64,000 bases of DNA, taken from contig OX352761.1 in the NCBI GenBank assembly GCA_947095585.1, forward strand, positions 83,691,919-83,755,918, given 5' to 3'. Below are positions 43,721-54,707 of the stretch, piece after piece. This stretch comes from Nephrocerus scutellatus. Lineage: Eukaryota > Arthropoda > Insecta > Diptera > Pipunculidae. The notes under the pieces were generated by a model, which saw only the letters and a list, made by a program, of their open reading frames with translations, searched no databases and was not told the origin of the DNA. Within the stretch, counting starts at the first letter, position 1. Each line of letters begins with the position of its first letter. The position numbers were made by a program, and so were the translations under genes.

Positions 43721-44166
43721 AGTTAACAAACGAAACCTAATCATCACTTTGTATCAAATAACTTTGTATCCAGCCACAAATTATCCGAACTGAATCCGCA
43801 GCAGACGTAAACATCCGCGGCAGACATAAACTTTTGATGACCAAGCGTCTGGCCTTCATCCGCATCACATATGAACATTTGATGACCAAGCGTCTGGCCT
43901 TCATCCGCATCACATATGAACATTCGCTGACCAAGCGTCTGGCCTTCATCCGCAGCCCATCTGTCCACACAGTTTCTCCCACTATAAATACTAGCTCATA
44001 AGTAACATCATTGTTCAGTTGCCTAGTTAAGCTCTTAGTATCAAGTTCAGTCGACTATTTGTAGTATTGAGTTCTATTGATTAAATAATATAATAATACA
44101 GTTGCCTTAGTGAGAATAAAATAAAGTTATTTTTTTTAAACCAAACTTTGTAGTATAAAATTAACT
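43721..44166 (+). repeat. Gypsy 5' LTR (446 bp)
   Basis: It starts agttaac and ends ttaact. U3 holds three tandem units of about 45 bp (gaccaagcgtctggccttca at about 43841, 43886 and 43931), then a TATA box (tataaat, 43983-43989). R/U5 includes aataaaataaag near 44116. It differs from the 3' LTR by an extra 11 bp near 43785 and one substitution. Confidence 0.9.
43837..43960 (+). promoter_or_regulatory. U3 tandem repeats upstream of the gypsy TATA box
   Basis: Three direct repeats at 45-bp spacing share gaccaagcgtctggccttca and tccgca. Tandem U3 repeats commonly act as enhancer or insulator binding sites. No specific factor motif is claimed. Confidence 0.6.
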
Positions 44167-44183
44167 GGCGCCCGAGCAGGGAC
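44166..44183 (+). other. Gypsy primer-binding site (tRNA-Lys type)
   Basis: tggcgcccgagcagggac directly follows the 5' LTR and resembles the Lys-tRNA primer site (tggcgcccgaacagggac) with one difference. The leader from 44184 to 44779 is non-coding and includes an A run of about 29 bases at 44545-44573. Confidence 0.85.
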
Positions 44184-44537
44184 CCGTGTAAAAGTCAATA
44201 CTAAATTTGTGTTCACGGGTAAAAATAAAAAGTGTGTTTCGAACAGTGAATTCAATCATCTCAAAAATATAGTGTGTTTAAACTGTGTTTAAAAACACAA
44301 TAATCGAAAAAACCGACCTAGGAGAAAAGAGGCCCCCCAGTAGCTGATTCGTAATAAAAGAACCAGAGGAAAAGGAGTCAATCAAATTTTGACAGCCGCT
44401 CCAGGATGCAACGAACCGCACTGGTGTAAGAAACAAGTGCTTAGAGTAAGAATAAATAAAACAAAAGAATTTAAACGAATTTCAATTTCATATATATTTA
44501 TAATCGTAAACAATACATAATTTTCACTTGATAACAA

Positions 44538-44575
<38 letters not shown>

Positions 44576-44779
44576 AATCGCGTTCTAATCTAGCGTTTTA
44601 ATTATTACCAAAATCCATATATAAATTAATCTAAAAATATTATATATCCATTAAGAGAGTTATTAAGCAAGTAATTATTTTTTTAAAAAAAACAAGTGAG
44701 CAATTAAACATCCCCTAAAAATCTAAATTAACTAATTTTTAAGACATAAAAGAAGTACACCCAAGTTTCTAAGTTTATC

Positions 44780-46211
44780 ATGTCAAACCCACTTTTAATC
44801 CGACCACCAATCCTTAATCCAGACATTGCCCCGAATCCCCAAAATCCACCAAATCCTCCCAATCCTAATGCTCGCGAAGTAATTACAAGCGAAGCATTAA
44901 ATAATCTGGTAACCGGCATAGTGAGTCGTGTCCTTCAAAGTGAAGGTCGACAATGGGTTCAGTCAATAATTAGCCCCAATTCTGATGGCTTTAGTGGTAC
45001 AGACCAAATTATTAACCCCGAATTCCGTGCAAACCTAAACGAACTTGACAAAATACCTGACGTAGTACGAAGCCTTAAAGACTTTACAGGTCAACCAGGT
45101 GAATTTAATTCCTGGAAAAAAAGTGTTGATCGTATTTTACAATTATACGAAACAATTAGAGGTACACCAAAGTATTATGGTATTTTGAGTGTTATAAGAA
45201 ATAAAATAGTTGGTCAAGCCGATGTGGTATTAGAATCATATAATACCCCATTAGATTGGAAGTGCATCTCACGATGCCTTACAATGCATTATGCGGACAA
45301 GCGCGATTTGTCCACATTAGAATATCAAATGTCTTCATTAGTTCAAGGGAATCACACCGTGCAAGAATTTTATCACCAAGTCTATGCTCATCTATCCCTC
45401 ATATTAAATAAGTTAGGGTCCATGGATGTTAGCAGCGAGTCCTTATCATTGCTAACACAAACATATCGCGACAAAGCCCTCGATACGTTTATACGAGGCT
45501 TGAAAGGTGATCTACCAAGATTACTTGGCATGAGAGAACCTACAGATCTTCCACAAGCGCTACACCTATGTTTTAAACTGGAGAACCAGAATTTCCGTAC
45601 CCAATATGCAATCACGCATAACGGCCCAACACGTGCAGTAGTTAATCAACCACAAACGCCTCTTCGAAGAAACATGAACTATGGTAATACTCAAAAAAAT
45701 AGACAAGATTTTTATCCTCAGCTAACGTACCTACCCCAACCACCAGACCACCACCAGTCACAGACCGCACAATTTTAATTCTAATTTCCCTGCAAATCAA
45801 AACGCTTATAGACAACAACAGTTTAACCAGAATTACTCACGATATCAAGGTCAAAATAATATTCCAATACCGGCACGTCCCACTGCGCCGAAGCCGCAAC
45901 CCAGACCAGAACCGATGGACGTAGACCAAAGCATGCGATCAAAGGGAGTAAACTACATGAACAGACCAGCTCCAAACCCAATGTTTGGTAAAAGACCTCC
46001 AGTCGAGCCACAACAACCCAGACCTATGAAGTACCAACGAAATTTCCACATTGAACCACAAGAACAAGACGTAGTAAGTTACGAACAGCAACTTGACTCA
46101 GAAATAGACCAAATCGAACAACCGTTCGCAGATTACGTTGAAGGATATGAAGAGTTCCGGAATGAAGAAAAAGAAATTTTGGACTTTACAGATATACATT
46201 TTTTAGACTAG
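44780..46211 (+). pseudogene. Gypsy gag, one frameshift
   Basis: The ATG at 44780 opens 332 codons: a Pro/Asn-rich start (NPQNPPNPPNP), then a capsid-like region (residues about 90-270 with DFTGQPGEFNSWKKSVDRIL and TFIRGLKGDLPRLLG). A frame change near 45750 leads to the second part (to 46211), which includes [11 protein letters not shown] and an acidic end. No CCHC knuckle is seen, as is usual for gag of this group. Gag would form the particle and bind element RNA. Confidence 0.8.
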
Positions 46212-46224
46212 ATTGTTCTTCGCT

Positions 46225-46701
46225 GCCCTACTTTGAGTGCAGAACGAAGAACGGACAATTATTAAGAATTCTGATAGATACCGGATCCAATAAAAATTAC
46301 ATAAAAGCAGACTTGTTTCAAATCCTTTACCAAATGCACAACCTTTTTATGCAAATTCTATAGGTGGAAATGTTAAGATTAGCCACTTTACAATGGTTAA
46401 TCTATTTGGCCTAAAAGATACTGATGTTAAATTTTTTATACTACCCTCTCTCAAATCGTTTCATGCCATTTTAGGAAATGATAGCTTAAAAGAGCTCTCA
46501 GCAATAATTTTTACGCGGGACAGTTATATGGTCATTAAAGACAAGGTAAAAATTAGAATTAAACAACACGCTTATATGGCGGTAAACAAAATAGAGACTA
46601 AACTAGATCATTTAAATACACTTCAAAGAAACAGAATTAACGATGTTATAAGAAATGTGCCAAACCTATTTACCGAACCTGACGAAAAACTTACCTGGTG
46701 A
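46225..46701 (+). pseudogene. Gypsy protease and connector, broken
   Basis: LLRILIDTGSNKNYI at about 46260 is the aspartic protease active site (Asp-Thr-Gly). The frame is broken near 46350 and resumes at 46393 (LKSFHAILGNDSLKEL, the protease C-terminal Gly-Asn-Asp turn), then runs to a stop at 46701, just before RT. Protease would process gag-pol. Confidence 0.75.
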
Positions 46702-48370
46702 TATTCGTACAACCTCAGATATCCCAATCTATTCAAAATATTACCCCTATCCTATGGCCCTCAAGGATGAGGTAGAACAACAGGTCAGGCAACTACTTAA
46801 TGATGGCATCATTAGACCTTCACGGTCCCCATACAATTCGCCTGTATGGATAGTGCCTAAAAAAGCCGACTCATCAAATAAGAAAAAATATAGAATGGTT
46901 ATAGATTACCGCAAACTGAATGCTCTAACGATTTCCGACAAATATCCTATTCCTGAGATAAACGAGGTGTTATCTCAATTGGGTCAAAGTAAATGGTTTT
47001 CGGTCATAGACCTTAAGAGCGGATTCCATCAAATACCGCTTAGGGAGGCAGATATTGAAAAAACGGCATTTTCTGTAAACAACGGGAAATATGAGTTTAC
47101 CAGGCTGCCATTCGGCTTAAAGAATGCTCCTTCAATATTTCAAAGGGCACTTGATGATATATTACGCGAACTCATTGGAAAAATATGTTACGTTTATATA
47201 GACGATATCGTCATCTTCAGTAAAGACGAAGACACACACTTTAAGAATCTCAAAAAAATTTTCGAAACCTTAGAAAAAGCAAATTTGAAAGTTCAACTGG
47301 ATAAGTGCTCATTCCTAAAAAATGAAGTTGAATTCTTAGGATTCATTATTTCTTCAAATGGTATTAAAACCAATCCGGCGAAAGTTGATGCAATCGCAAA
47401 TTTTCCATGTCCAAAGACCCTTAAAGATCTTCGATCCTTCCTTGGACTCTCAGGTTATTATCGTCGTTTTATTAAAGGTTATGCCAGTTTGGCAAAGCCC
47501 CTAACTTCTCTTTTAAGAGGGGAAGGAGGTCGTATCTCCAAAAATGCATCTAGTAAAACAACTATCCAACTCAATGACGAGGCTCTCGAAGCATTTAACA
47601 AGCTTAAAAATTCACTGGTTTCAAGCGACCTTTTATTAGCATACCCAGATTTTACGAAAGAGTTCTATCTTACTACAGACGCCTCCAATTACGCCATTGG
47701 AGCAGTTTTGGAACAAAATGGGAAACCTATTACATTTATTTCTCGAACATTAAATAAAACAGAGGAATCATATGCTACTAACGAGAAAGAAATGCTTGCT
47801 ATTATTTGGGCATTGCATTCTCTTCGGAACTTCCTTTACGGATCACGCAAAGTAAAAATCCTCACAGATCACCAGCCTTTAACTTATGCTCTTAGCAATA
47901 AAAATAATAACGCTAAAATGAAAAGATGGAAAGCCATCTTGGAAGAATACAATCATGAAATCATCTATAAACCCGGAAAAACTAACGTCGTGGCAGACGC
48001 TTTGTCTAGACCCCCACGACTCCGCTATAAATTCTCAGCCACACAGCACAGTGATGAAAGCTCATCACATAATCTTATTCCTTCGGTAGAGACACCAATA
48101 AATGTATTTAGAAACCAGCTCATCTTAAAGATAGGTAATATATCCCGACACGATTTTAAAACACCTTTCCCCAGGTTTAGGAGACATATTTTAATTGAAC
48201 CATCTTACAATAAGGAAAATCTAATCGGAATTTTCAAGAGATTTCTTAACCCAGCAGTCCTTAACGGAATAATGACTTCAGAGGAAGTCATGGGCTTAAT
48301 CCAAGAAATATATCCACTTTACTTAGCAATTACAGAATTAGATTCACCAGAGTCGAAGTCGAAGATATAA
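46655..48370 (+). CDS. Gypsy pol: reverse transcriptase and RNase H, 571-codon open segment
   Basis: This open segment lacks its natural start, which lies in the broken upstream frame. RT shows LNDGIIRPSRSPYNSPVWIV, YRMVIDYRKLN, FSVIDLKSGFHQI (first Asp), FTRLPFGLKNAPSIFQ and the catalytic YIDD (about residue 181). RNase H follows with TTDASNYAIGAVL (about 340), ESYATNEKEML and LTDHQPLTYA. PGKTNVVADALSR marks the connection to integrase. It ends at 48370 where the frame breaks. Ty3/gypsy order (RT, RNase H, integrase) is clear. Confidence 0.85.
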   Translation: MCQTYLPNLTKNLPGDIRTTSDIPIYSKYYPYPMALKDEVEQQVRQLLNDGIIRPSRSPYNSPVWIVPKKADSSNKKKYRMVIDYRKLNALTISDKYPIPEINEVLSQLGQSKWFSVIDLKSGFHQIPLREADIEKTAFSVNNGKYEFTRLPFGLKNAPSIFQRALDDILRELIGKICYVYIDDIVIFSKDEDTHFKNLKKIFETLEKANLKVQLDKCSFLKNEVEFLGFIISSNGIKTNPAKVDAIANFPCPKTLKDLRSFLGLSGYYRRFIKGYASLAKPLTSLLRGEGGRISKNASSKTTIQLNDEALEAFNKLKNSLVSSDLLLAYPDFTKEFYLTTDASNYAIGAVLEQNGKPITFISRTLNKTEESYATNEKEMLAIIWALHSLRNFLYGSRKVKILTDHQPLTYALSNKNNNAKMKRWKAILEEYNHEIIYKPGKTNVVADALSRPPRLRYKFSATQHSDESSSHNLIPSVETPINVFRNQLILKIGNISRHDFKTPFPRFRRHILIEPSYNKENLIGIFKRFLNPAVLNGIMTSEEVMGLIQEIYPLYLAITELDSPESKSKI

Positions 48371-49286
48371 CGGAACAGTCTGAACAAGAGAACATTATTT
48401 TAGAAACCCATAAAAGAGCTCACCGTAATTCAAACGAGAATAGAATTCAAATTCTGGAAAGATACTATTTCCCCAAGATGAGTGCCAACATTAGAAAAAT
48501 AGTTAACCAATGCACCACCTGCAAGGAAAACAAGTATGAGAGGCATCCCAATAATCCCGTTATAAAATCAACACCAATTCCACAGTATCCCGGCCATACT
48601 CTACATATCGACATATATTCCACTGAACGAAATCTCGTTCTTACGGCCCTTGATAAATTTTCCAAATTCGCACAGGCGAAACCACTAAAATCAAGAGCAA
48701 TCGAGGACATAAGACGACGATACCGAAGTTTGTCGTAATAGACAACGAAAAATCTCTCAACTCTGCCTCCATCACTTTCATGATGCAAGATCAATTAAAC
48801 ATTAAAGTTTTTCAAACACCTTCCTATAAGAGTGAAGTTAATGGCCAGGTTGAAAGATTTCATTCAACCCTCTCCGAAATCATGAGATGCCTAAAAACAG
48901 ATGGCATGCATCGCTCCTTTGAGGAATTACTTGAACGATCAGTGTACGAGTATAACTCAAGTATTCACTCCACTATCAATAGGAAACCTATCGAGATTTT
49001 CTATGGCAGAAACATATCAACCGATCCTGATCAATTCGAAAAGTGTAGACATGAGACAATTCAACGACTACGAGCAAAACAGGAAAAGGATTTAACATAC
49101 CACAACAAAAAAAGACAACCTGAAAAAAATTACGAGGTAGGTCAAACAATTTATGTGAAACACAACAAACGTCAAGGTTCCAAGTTAACAGTTAGGTACA
49201 AGAAGGAAATCGTACAAGAAAATAAACCCTCTGTGGTCATAACAACGTCCGGAAGGACAATCCACAAAAGTAATATTCGGAACTAA
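48371..49286 (+). pseudogene. Gypsy integrase, two frame breaks
   Basis: The zinc-binding HHCC region includes HRAHRNSNENRIQILERYYF and CTTCKENKYE (48400-48540). The core follows with HTLHIDIYS (first Asp) and LDKFSKFAQAKP up to 48738, then after a frame change VFQTPSYKSEVNGQVERFHS (Glu of the catalytic triad) at 48780-49286. The C-terminal part is basic (YVKHNKRQGSKL). The breaks at about 48400 and 48735 should abolish activity of this copy. Confidence 0.8.
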
Positions 49287-50831
49287 AAAACGTTTCTTTC
49301 ATTTCCCCACAGATTATTCTTCGCCATTGTCGCCTCTGCAGAAATCCAGATTTTTGATTACACAAACTCACAGATAATTGCTTTAAGCTATGGTAAAGCC
49401 AGGATTCAAAACGGGGACTTAAAAATAATCCACATCCTAGAAATAGTCCAATACGAAACATTCGTATCCGAAATAATCTCCACATTTTATAAACATGATT
49501 TCACACACCTCTCCTTATTTCCTCTCCTAAAACATGAACTTACCCAAGTCAAGAATTTAATAGATAATATAAAAATTCACAAAACGAAACGATCACTAGA
49601 TTTTATCGGATCCGCTTGGAAGTGGATAGCCGGAAACCCGGATCATTCCGATTTTATTTTAATGGAAAACAATATTAATGATATAATTAGAAATAATAAC
49701 GATCAAGTTCATATAAATAAAGCGTATAGCGATAGAATTAATCAAATAACAAATATAACAAATGAAATATTGAAACTTGTTAAAAAAGATAAATCATTTG
49801 AATTAGAATTAGCATTAAGTCTACAATACAAAATTAAAATATTAAAAGAAGAATTAACAAATGTAATTTACGCTATAGAATTAGCAAAATCAAATATTGT
49901 AAGCTCACATATACTTTCCAAGTTAGAACTAAGTTTGATAATGAATAAAATTAACGAAACACATATTCCTTTTGAAAATATAGAAGAGGCTCTAAAATTC
50001 GCCGATGTTAAAATAGCATTAAACGCAAATAAGTTAATATACATTGTAAGCATTCCTAAAACTGAAAATATAATTTATGAAAAATTTACTGTTAAATCAA
50101 TAAAGAAAAATAATGTCATCAATAAAATAGAATTCGAAAATATTATTAGAAAAGACGATTTAATATACGGTATATTGAAAAAATGCAAAACTATAAAAGA
50201 ACTATCCCTTTGTAAAAGAACTTATATATTAGATATAAGTAATGATAATTGTATTTCAAGATTACTTAAGAGTTTAAACGCTACATGCAGTAAAACGAAT
50301 AACCATCACGTCGCGCAAGTCGAAGAAATCGCATCAGGGATCATACTACTAAACGACTTTAAAGGTATACTGGAAACAAATGAAACAACCAAGGAACTTC
50401 AGGGAACATACATAGTCAAATTCAAGAACACCACCATTACCATAAATAATCAGAAATTTATATCAGAAGAAATAGCCAACATTAAAGCAGCACCACCACT
50501 TCTAAATTTGCTATCAGAAACATCCGAACTTGAAGAAGTTCTATCTTTAGAACTGATGAAGGAACTACATCTTAATAATACGAAACAGATCCAGTTAATC
50601 GAAGGTGAAAAAGAAACGCTGAAAATCCTAAACCTTTCTCTCTTTGCAGTAGTTTTTCTGGTCCTAGCGGTAGTAGTCCTTTTAAAGCTAAAAATTAAGA
50701 AAGGATCGGACACCAACATCACCACCCCGCAACCGATACAAATACAGTTGCAGTCAACTTCAAATGCAATAGATCAGCCCCCGGAAGTACTCCCACACCA
50801 AACAAGCATATTTAATATCCCGTTCTGTTAA
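49287..50831 (+). CDS. Gypsy env-like glycoprotein frame, about 515 codons
   Basis: This open frame starts directly after the integrase stop and in the same phase. A splice acceptor (tttccccacag, 49302-49312) fits env expression from a spliced RNA, as known for errantiviruses. After a hydrophobic signal-like start there is a basic furin-type site (KTKR, about residues 97-100) followed by a small hydrophobic segment, a long helical Asn/Lys/Ile-rich ectodomain with N-glycosylation sequons, a transmembrane segment (about 448-468) and a cytoplasmic tail. The architecture resembles insect errantivirus Env related to baculovirus F proteins. No frame break was seen, unlike gag and pol. The true initiator is not obvious because the signal may be supplied by splicing. 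Confidence 0.75.
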   Translation, partial: KTFLSFPHRLFFAIVASAEIQIFDYTNSQIIALSYGKARIQNGDLKIIHILEIVQYETFVSEIISTFYKHDFTHLSLFPLLKHELTQVKNLIDNIKIHKTKRSLDFIGSAWKWIAGNPDHSDFILMENNINDIIRNNNDQVHINKAYSDRINQITNITNEILKLVKKDKSFELELALSLQYKIKILKEELTNVIYAIELAKSNIVSSHILSKLELSLIMNKINETHIPFENIEEALKFADVKIALNANKLIYIVSIPKTENIIYEKFTVKSIKKNNVINKIEFENIIRKDDLIYGILKKCKTIKELSLCKRTYILDISNDNCISRLLKSLNATCSKTNNHHVAQVEEIASGIILLNDFKGILETNETTKELQGTYIVKFKNTTITINNQKFISEEIANIKAAPPLLNLLSETSELEEVLSLELMKELHLNNTKQIQLIEGEKETLKILNLSLFAVVFLVLAVVVLLKLKIKKGSDTNITTPQPIQIQLQSTSNAIDQPPEVLPHQTSIFNIPFC

Positions 50832-50852
50832 TTTGCGTGGACGCAAATTTTT

Positions 50853-50863
50853 AAGAGGGGAAG
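50853..50863 (+). other. Gypsy polypurine tract
   Basis: aagaggggaag directly precedes the 3' LTR and would prime plus-strand DNA synthesis. Confidence 0.8.
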
Positions 50864-51298
50864 AGTTAACAAACGAAACCTAATCATCACTTTGTATCAA
50901 ATAACTTTGTATCCAGCCACAAATTATCCGCAGCAGACGTAAACATCCGCGGCAGACATAAACTTTTGATGACCAAGCGTCTGGCCTTCATCCGCATCAC
51001 ATATGAACATTTGATGACCAAGCGTCTGGCCTTCATCCGCATCACATATGAACATTCGCTGACCAAGCGTCTGGCCTTCATCCGCAGCCCATCTGTCCAC
51101 ACAGTTTCTCCCACTATAAATACTAGCTCATAAGTAATATCATTGTTCAGTTGCCTAGTTAAGCTCTTAGTATCAAGTTCAGTCGACTATTTGTAGTATT
51201 GAGTTCTATTGATTAAATAATATAATAATACAGTTGCCTTAGTGAGAATAAAATAAAGTTATTTTTTTTAAACCAAACTTTGTAGTATAAAATTAACT
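50864..51298 (+). repeat. Gypsy 3' LTR (435 bp)
   Basis: Same ends, 45-bp repeats and TATA box as the 5' LTR. The 11-bp difference is a single indel near 50930; otherwise I see one C/T substitution (near 51139). Confidence 0.9.
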
Positions 51299-51415
51299 TA
51301 TACTTTAAAACCTATTCTCATACCTACCAAATATACATAAAAATTGTCATAACAATCGGTCGAGCCGTTTCGGAGCAGTTGGAGGACAAACACCGTGACA
51401 CGAGATTTTTATATA

Positions 51416-52098
51416 CAGGGTGTACCAGAATTCGTGGCACAAACGAAGCAGGGTGATAGCGGAGGTCATTTCCAACCAAAATAGTCGAATGAAGTTTTAT
51501 CGAATTGTTGATGATTAAAAAGTTATTCCATTTTTAGTAATTTTGGACAAAATCGCATACGCCGCCACTTAAAAATTAATTTACAAAAAACCAACAGTTC
51601 GTTTGTTTATGTTTATTTTTTAATACAATCTGGAAAAGTGTGCCTTTAAAATAAAGCCATTTTTATAATCTTTATTATATTCTGCAAATTAAAACAATAG
51701 ATTTGTGATGTCATTTTGTTTCCCAAAATTTGTTGATTGATTTTTAAGTAGCTCTGGCGGAAAAACAATGTACTACAGATACTTGACCGACTATCGGAAA
51801 AACTTGCGACTTTAATGCAGATTCTTAAATGGTATCACGCATAGAAATATTCAAAACAGAATGGTTTTTATCAATTGTTTTGTGGTGTACGTAGAGTTTT
51901 AAAACAGAAAAACGTACTTTTGACCTTACATCACTTTACACCCTGTAACCCTTGAACGCTTCTAGCCACAATATCACTATTGGTATATTTTGATAGAAAA
52001 TTAAATCTTTAAGGTCAAAAAAATGTAATTGTTTTTAAATTCTTAAAACAATTACCGATATAAACGTTCGTTTGTGCCACGAATTCTGGTACACCCTG
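51416..52098. mobile_element. 683-bp MITE with 32-bp perfect terminal inverted repeats
   Basis: It begins cagggtgtaccagaattcgt and ends with the exact inverse, the match extending 32 bp (through ggcacaaacgaa). TA flanks both ends (51414-51415 and 52099-52100), which indicates Tc1/mariner-type transposition. The interior is AT-rich and non-coding. It sits inside the repeat that also received the gypsy element. Confidence 0.85.
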
Positions 52099-52100
52099 TA

Positions 52101-52965
52101 TAAAGATTTTAAAAGAAACAAAAAGGAAAAGCAGAAGGCACCACTTTTATTTTCAGCAGGCAGGAAACAGCATGGATATTTCCTATCGATCCCATTAAGT
52201 CCAAGACCAGGGGGGATCATTTTCCCCAGTCTCACATGTACAAAAAAGCACTGAATTTAAATGAATTTGCTTAAAGAATTTAACAAATAAAATGAGACAC
52301 AAAAAAACGAAAATTAAAAAAATAAAAAAACCGTACGGATTATCAAAACAAAATATTACTTATTAATTTGCTGACAGATATGTCAGTGTCAAAACAGAAA
52401 ATTTACTCAGCGTTCCACTCGCTGTATTATAAGAAAGCAAGAGCGTGTAGATCGTGTTTAATCATATGACAGATTGTATTCGATTTGAGAACACAGGGAG
52501 AATATATTATCTTGAATAAAAAAAACATAAAAAAAAGGTATTTATTTTAATGTTTTGCGTAAAAACGGGTTCGTGTGTGTGATATATGTTATGGGAGTTT
52601 TTATATGTGTTTTTTTGTCAATGCCTAGTAATAAGTTAAAATGAAAATAAAGGACTAGAACAAAGAAGGTTAGAAGCGACAAGAATTAATTAAGGATAAA
52701 GAAAGAAAAAGAGAAAAAGGTGAACGAGATTGGAAAGTGGTCGTTAATTAGGCGAATATTTTGGCGCCCAAAAATCTTTCGAGAATGTTCAGCGAGATGT
52801 TAACGACTCTGGCTGCAAGATAGAAAAAGAAAAACATTTAGTAAAGACAAAGGAAGAAAAGAAAATATAAAATAAAAGAGAAAAGCGATGAGTTTTTCTA
52901 ATGTTCAGCGGTAGGTTTGTTGTTTTGACCAGCCAAGGAAGAACAGTCGGTCGATTTTCAACGTT
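52101..52965. other. AT-rich region, no gene recognised
   Basis: The first part continues the insect repeat (aaagattttaaaag). The rest is A-rich with short low-complexity runs (gaaagaaaaagagaaaaagg). I see no coding or RNA signal. Confidence 0.4.
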
Positions 52966-53800
52966 TATAAAAACAACCAATAAAAATTAAAATTTTTCGT
53001 GTCAATTCTCTAATTGATACAAAATGTGTAAAGTTTGAATAAAATCGGGTAACATTTATCTATCCTGATCACTCCAACATTTTTACACAGAGTGTTTCGA
53101 TCAGAGATACACATGTGTATAAAATTTAAAGAAACTCGGGCCAATTTTTAAAAATTTATATGGAAGTCCTTCGTACCTGGGGCCACTGCCAAATTTTTAC
53201 AGAAATCGTTGTCCATTGGCCCCGACCCCGGGCCCGATTACTACCAAATTTTTACAAAAAGTTTTGTCCATTGGATATACACATTCGTATAGAATTTCAA
53301 TACCGGGTACTTTTTTTTATAAAATTTGTATGGGTGCCCCGACCACGAGGCTCTATCACTTCCGAGCCCGAGGTCCGAGGCGCCTCAAATTTTAATAGAA
53401 AGTATTGTCACCGGAAATATACATGTGTGCAAAATTTCAATAACATCGGGCTATGGGAAGTGGGTTAAAAATTGAACAGAAAATCTGCCAGCCAGCCGGC
53501 TCCCATACAAATATTTAACAAAATTTACCCGATTTTCTTTAAATTTTGTACACATGTGTGTCTTCGATGGTAAACACTTTTTGTAAAAATTTGGAGTGAT
53601 CGGCTCCCTGGGGACCCCCATATAGATTTTTTAAATATCGCTATATCGCATCAGATCACGGCAAAGTCTGAGCTCAGTGCTTTGTGTGCTGCGCTGTTCG
53701 CTGCCGCTGCGTTTCATTTGGTGGATGATTTTGCCACAAAACGAGCTCGCAGCGTGTGTGTGTATCCCCGATTAGAGAATTTACAAGAAAAATTTTATTA
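52966..53800. repeat. Two Helentron-like copies in inverted arrangement
   Basis: 52968-53480 is plus-oriented (aaccaataaaaattaaaatt start, internal units, aaattgaacagaaaatctgc end). 53490-53800 is the reverse complement of a segment like 24730-24930, with caaaacgagctcgcagcgtg and ending attagagaatttacaag. They meet at ccagccagccggctcccata. Confidence 0.65.
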
Positions 53801-54364
53801 TTTTTTTAATTTATAAATTAAAATTTCAATAAATTACTTTTTTTTACTATTTCCCATGTTTTAGTTTTTAAATCTTTTAATTTTTATATTTTTAAATGTT
53901 CATTTTACCTTTGTACCTTTTTTTTCATTCAATCCTTACTTCCTAGAATCATAAAATCCATCTTATTTAACAGGACAAGACAGAAGAGTTAGGATATCGA
54001 TTTCTCTCCAGATGAGTTGGCATTCAAATTCATAAAATTTTGAATTTTGTGGTGGTAATTCGTTTGGAGACCAAAGTGGTCGATGTCAATAGCTGGTTGA
54101 TGCAGTAGATGGGGAGCCAGACTCCAATCGACACCAGGTAGACAAAGATGCAATAGGGGTGCAGCGAGCAGCCGTTACCATCGGTACCACGAATACAGGT
54201 AACCGTTGGTTCGCTGCTCTCTTATTCTAGAAGTAGAAGTGTTTCTCATTCTTGGCGGGTCGGCCTCGTCACAAGGGCTACTCGCCAGTGCTTTGAGCTG
54301 AGATTCGCCAGGAGTGAGACGAAGACTCTACTAACGACTGAAGACATACCACATAAGTGTGAGG
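53801..54364. other. Spacer without recognised features
   Basis: 53801-53990 is T-rich low complexity. 53991-54364 is of mixed composition and looks like single-copy or old repeat DNA; no frame or motif stands out. Confidence 0.4.
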
Positions 54365-54369
54365 GAAAC

Positions 54370-54569
54370 TATTGGAATAATATGCAGAGCTGAAACTTGT
54401 AAATGAAACACGGATAATTTCAGATTAATTTTAAGAACTTTTAATTTTGCCTTTTATGTTGTGTCGCTTAATAATAGAAGAAGGAAGGATATTGACAGAA
54501 GTGAAGTTTGCTACAACAGTAAACATATGAAATGATTTGAGTGCGTTCAATGAATGCTTATTTCCAATA
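54370..54569 (-). repeat. Copia 3' LTR (200 bp)
   Basis: Starts tattgg and ends ccaata, so the ends are short inverted repeats. It has tgtgtcgc where the 5' LTR has tgtttcgc. Confidence 0.9.
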
Positions 54570-54707
54570 CTTCTCCTCATTTCATCAGTTAACTCCACAT
54601 GCATCCCGAAGAACATTGACACGAGGTCCCGCCAATGGTTTTATTAACAAATCTGCCACCATAGTTTCCGTAGGGCAATATTGGCATGTAACAATACATT
54701 TGTCGAT

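Larger units (their letters stand above)
43721..51298 (+). mobile_element. Full-length gypsy-group errantivirus-like LTR retrotransposon
   Basis: This 7,578-bp element is flanked by TATA (43717-43720 and 51299-51302), the target-site duplication typical of errantiviruses. It has two LTRs starting agttaac and ending ttaact, a tRNA-Lys-like primer-binding site, gag, pol (protease, RT, RNase H, integrase), an env-like frame and a polypurine tract. Gag and pol carry frame breaks; env is open. The LTRs are almost identical, so insertion was recent. Confidence 0.9.

Noticed and set aside
43737..43982. 81-codon minus-strand ORF with repeated MRMKARRLV
   Set aside because: It lies within the gypsy LTR (and recurs in the 3' LTR) and only reflects the 45-bp U3 repeats.
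52755..52775. ttggcgcccaaa as a retroviral primer-binding site
   Set aside because: Only about 10 bases match a Lys-type site and no LTR or gag is seen beside it.
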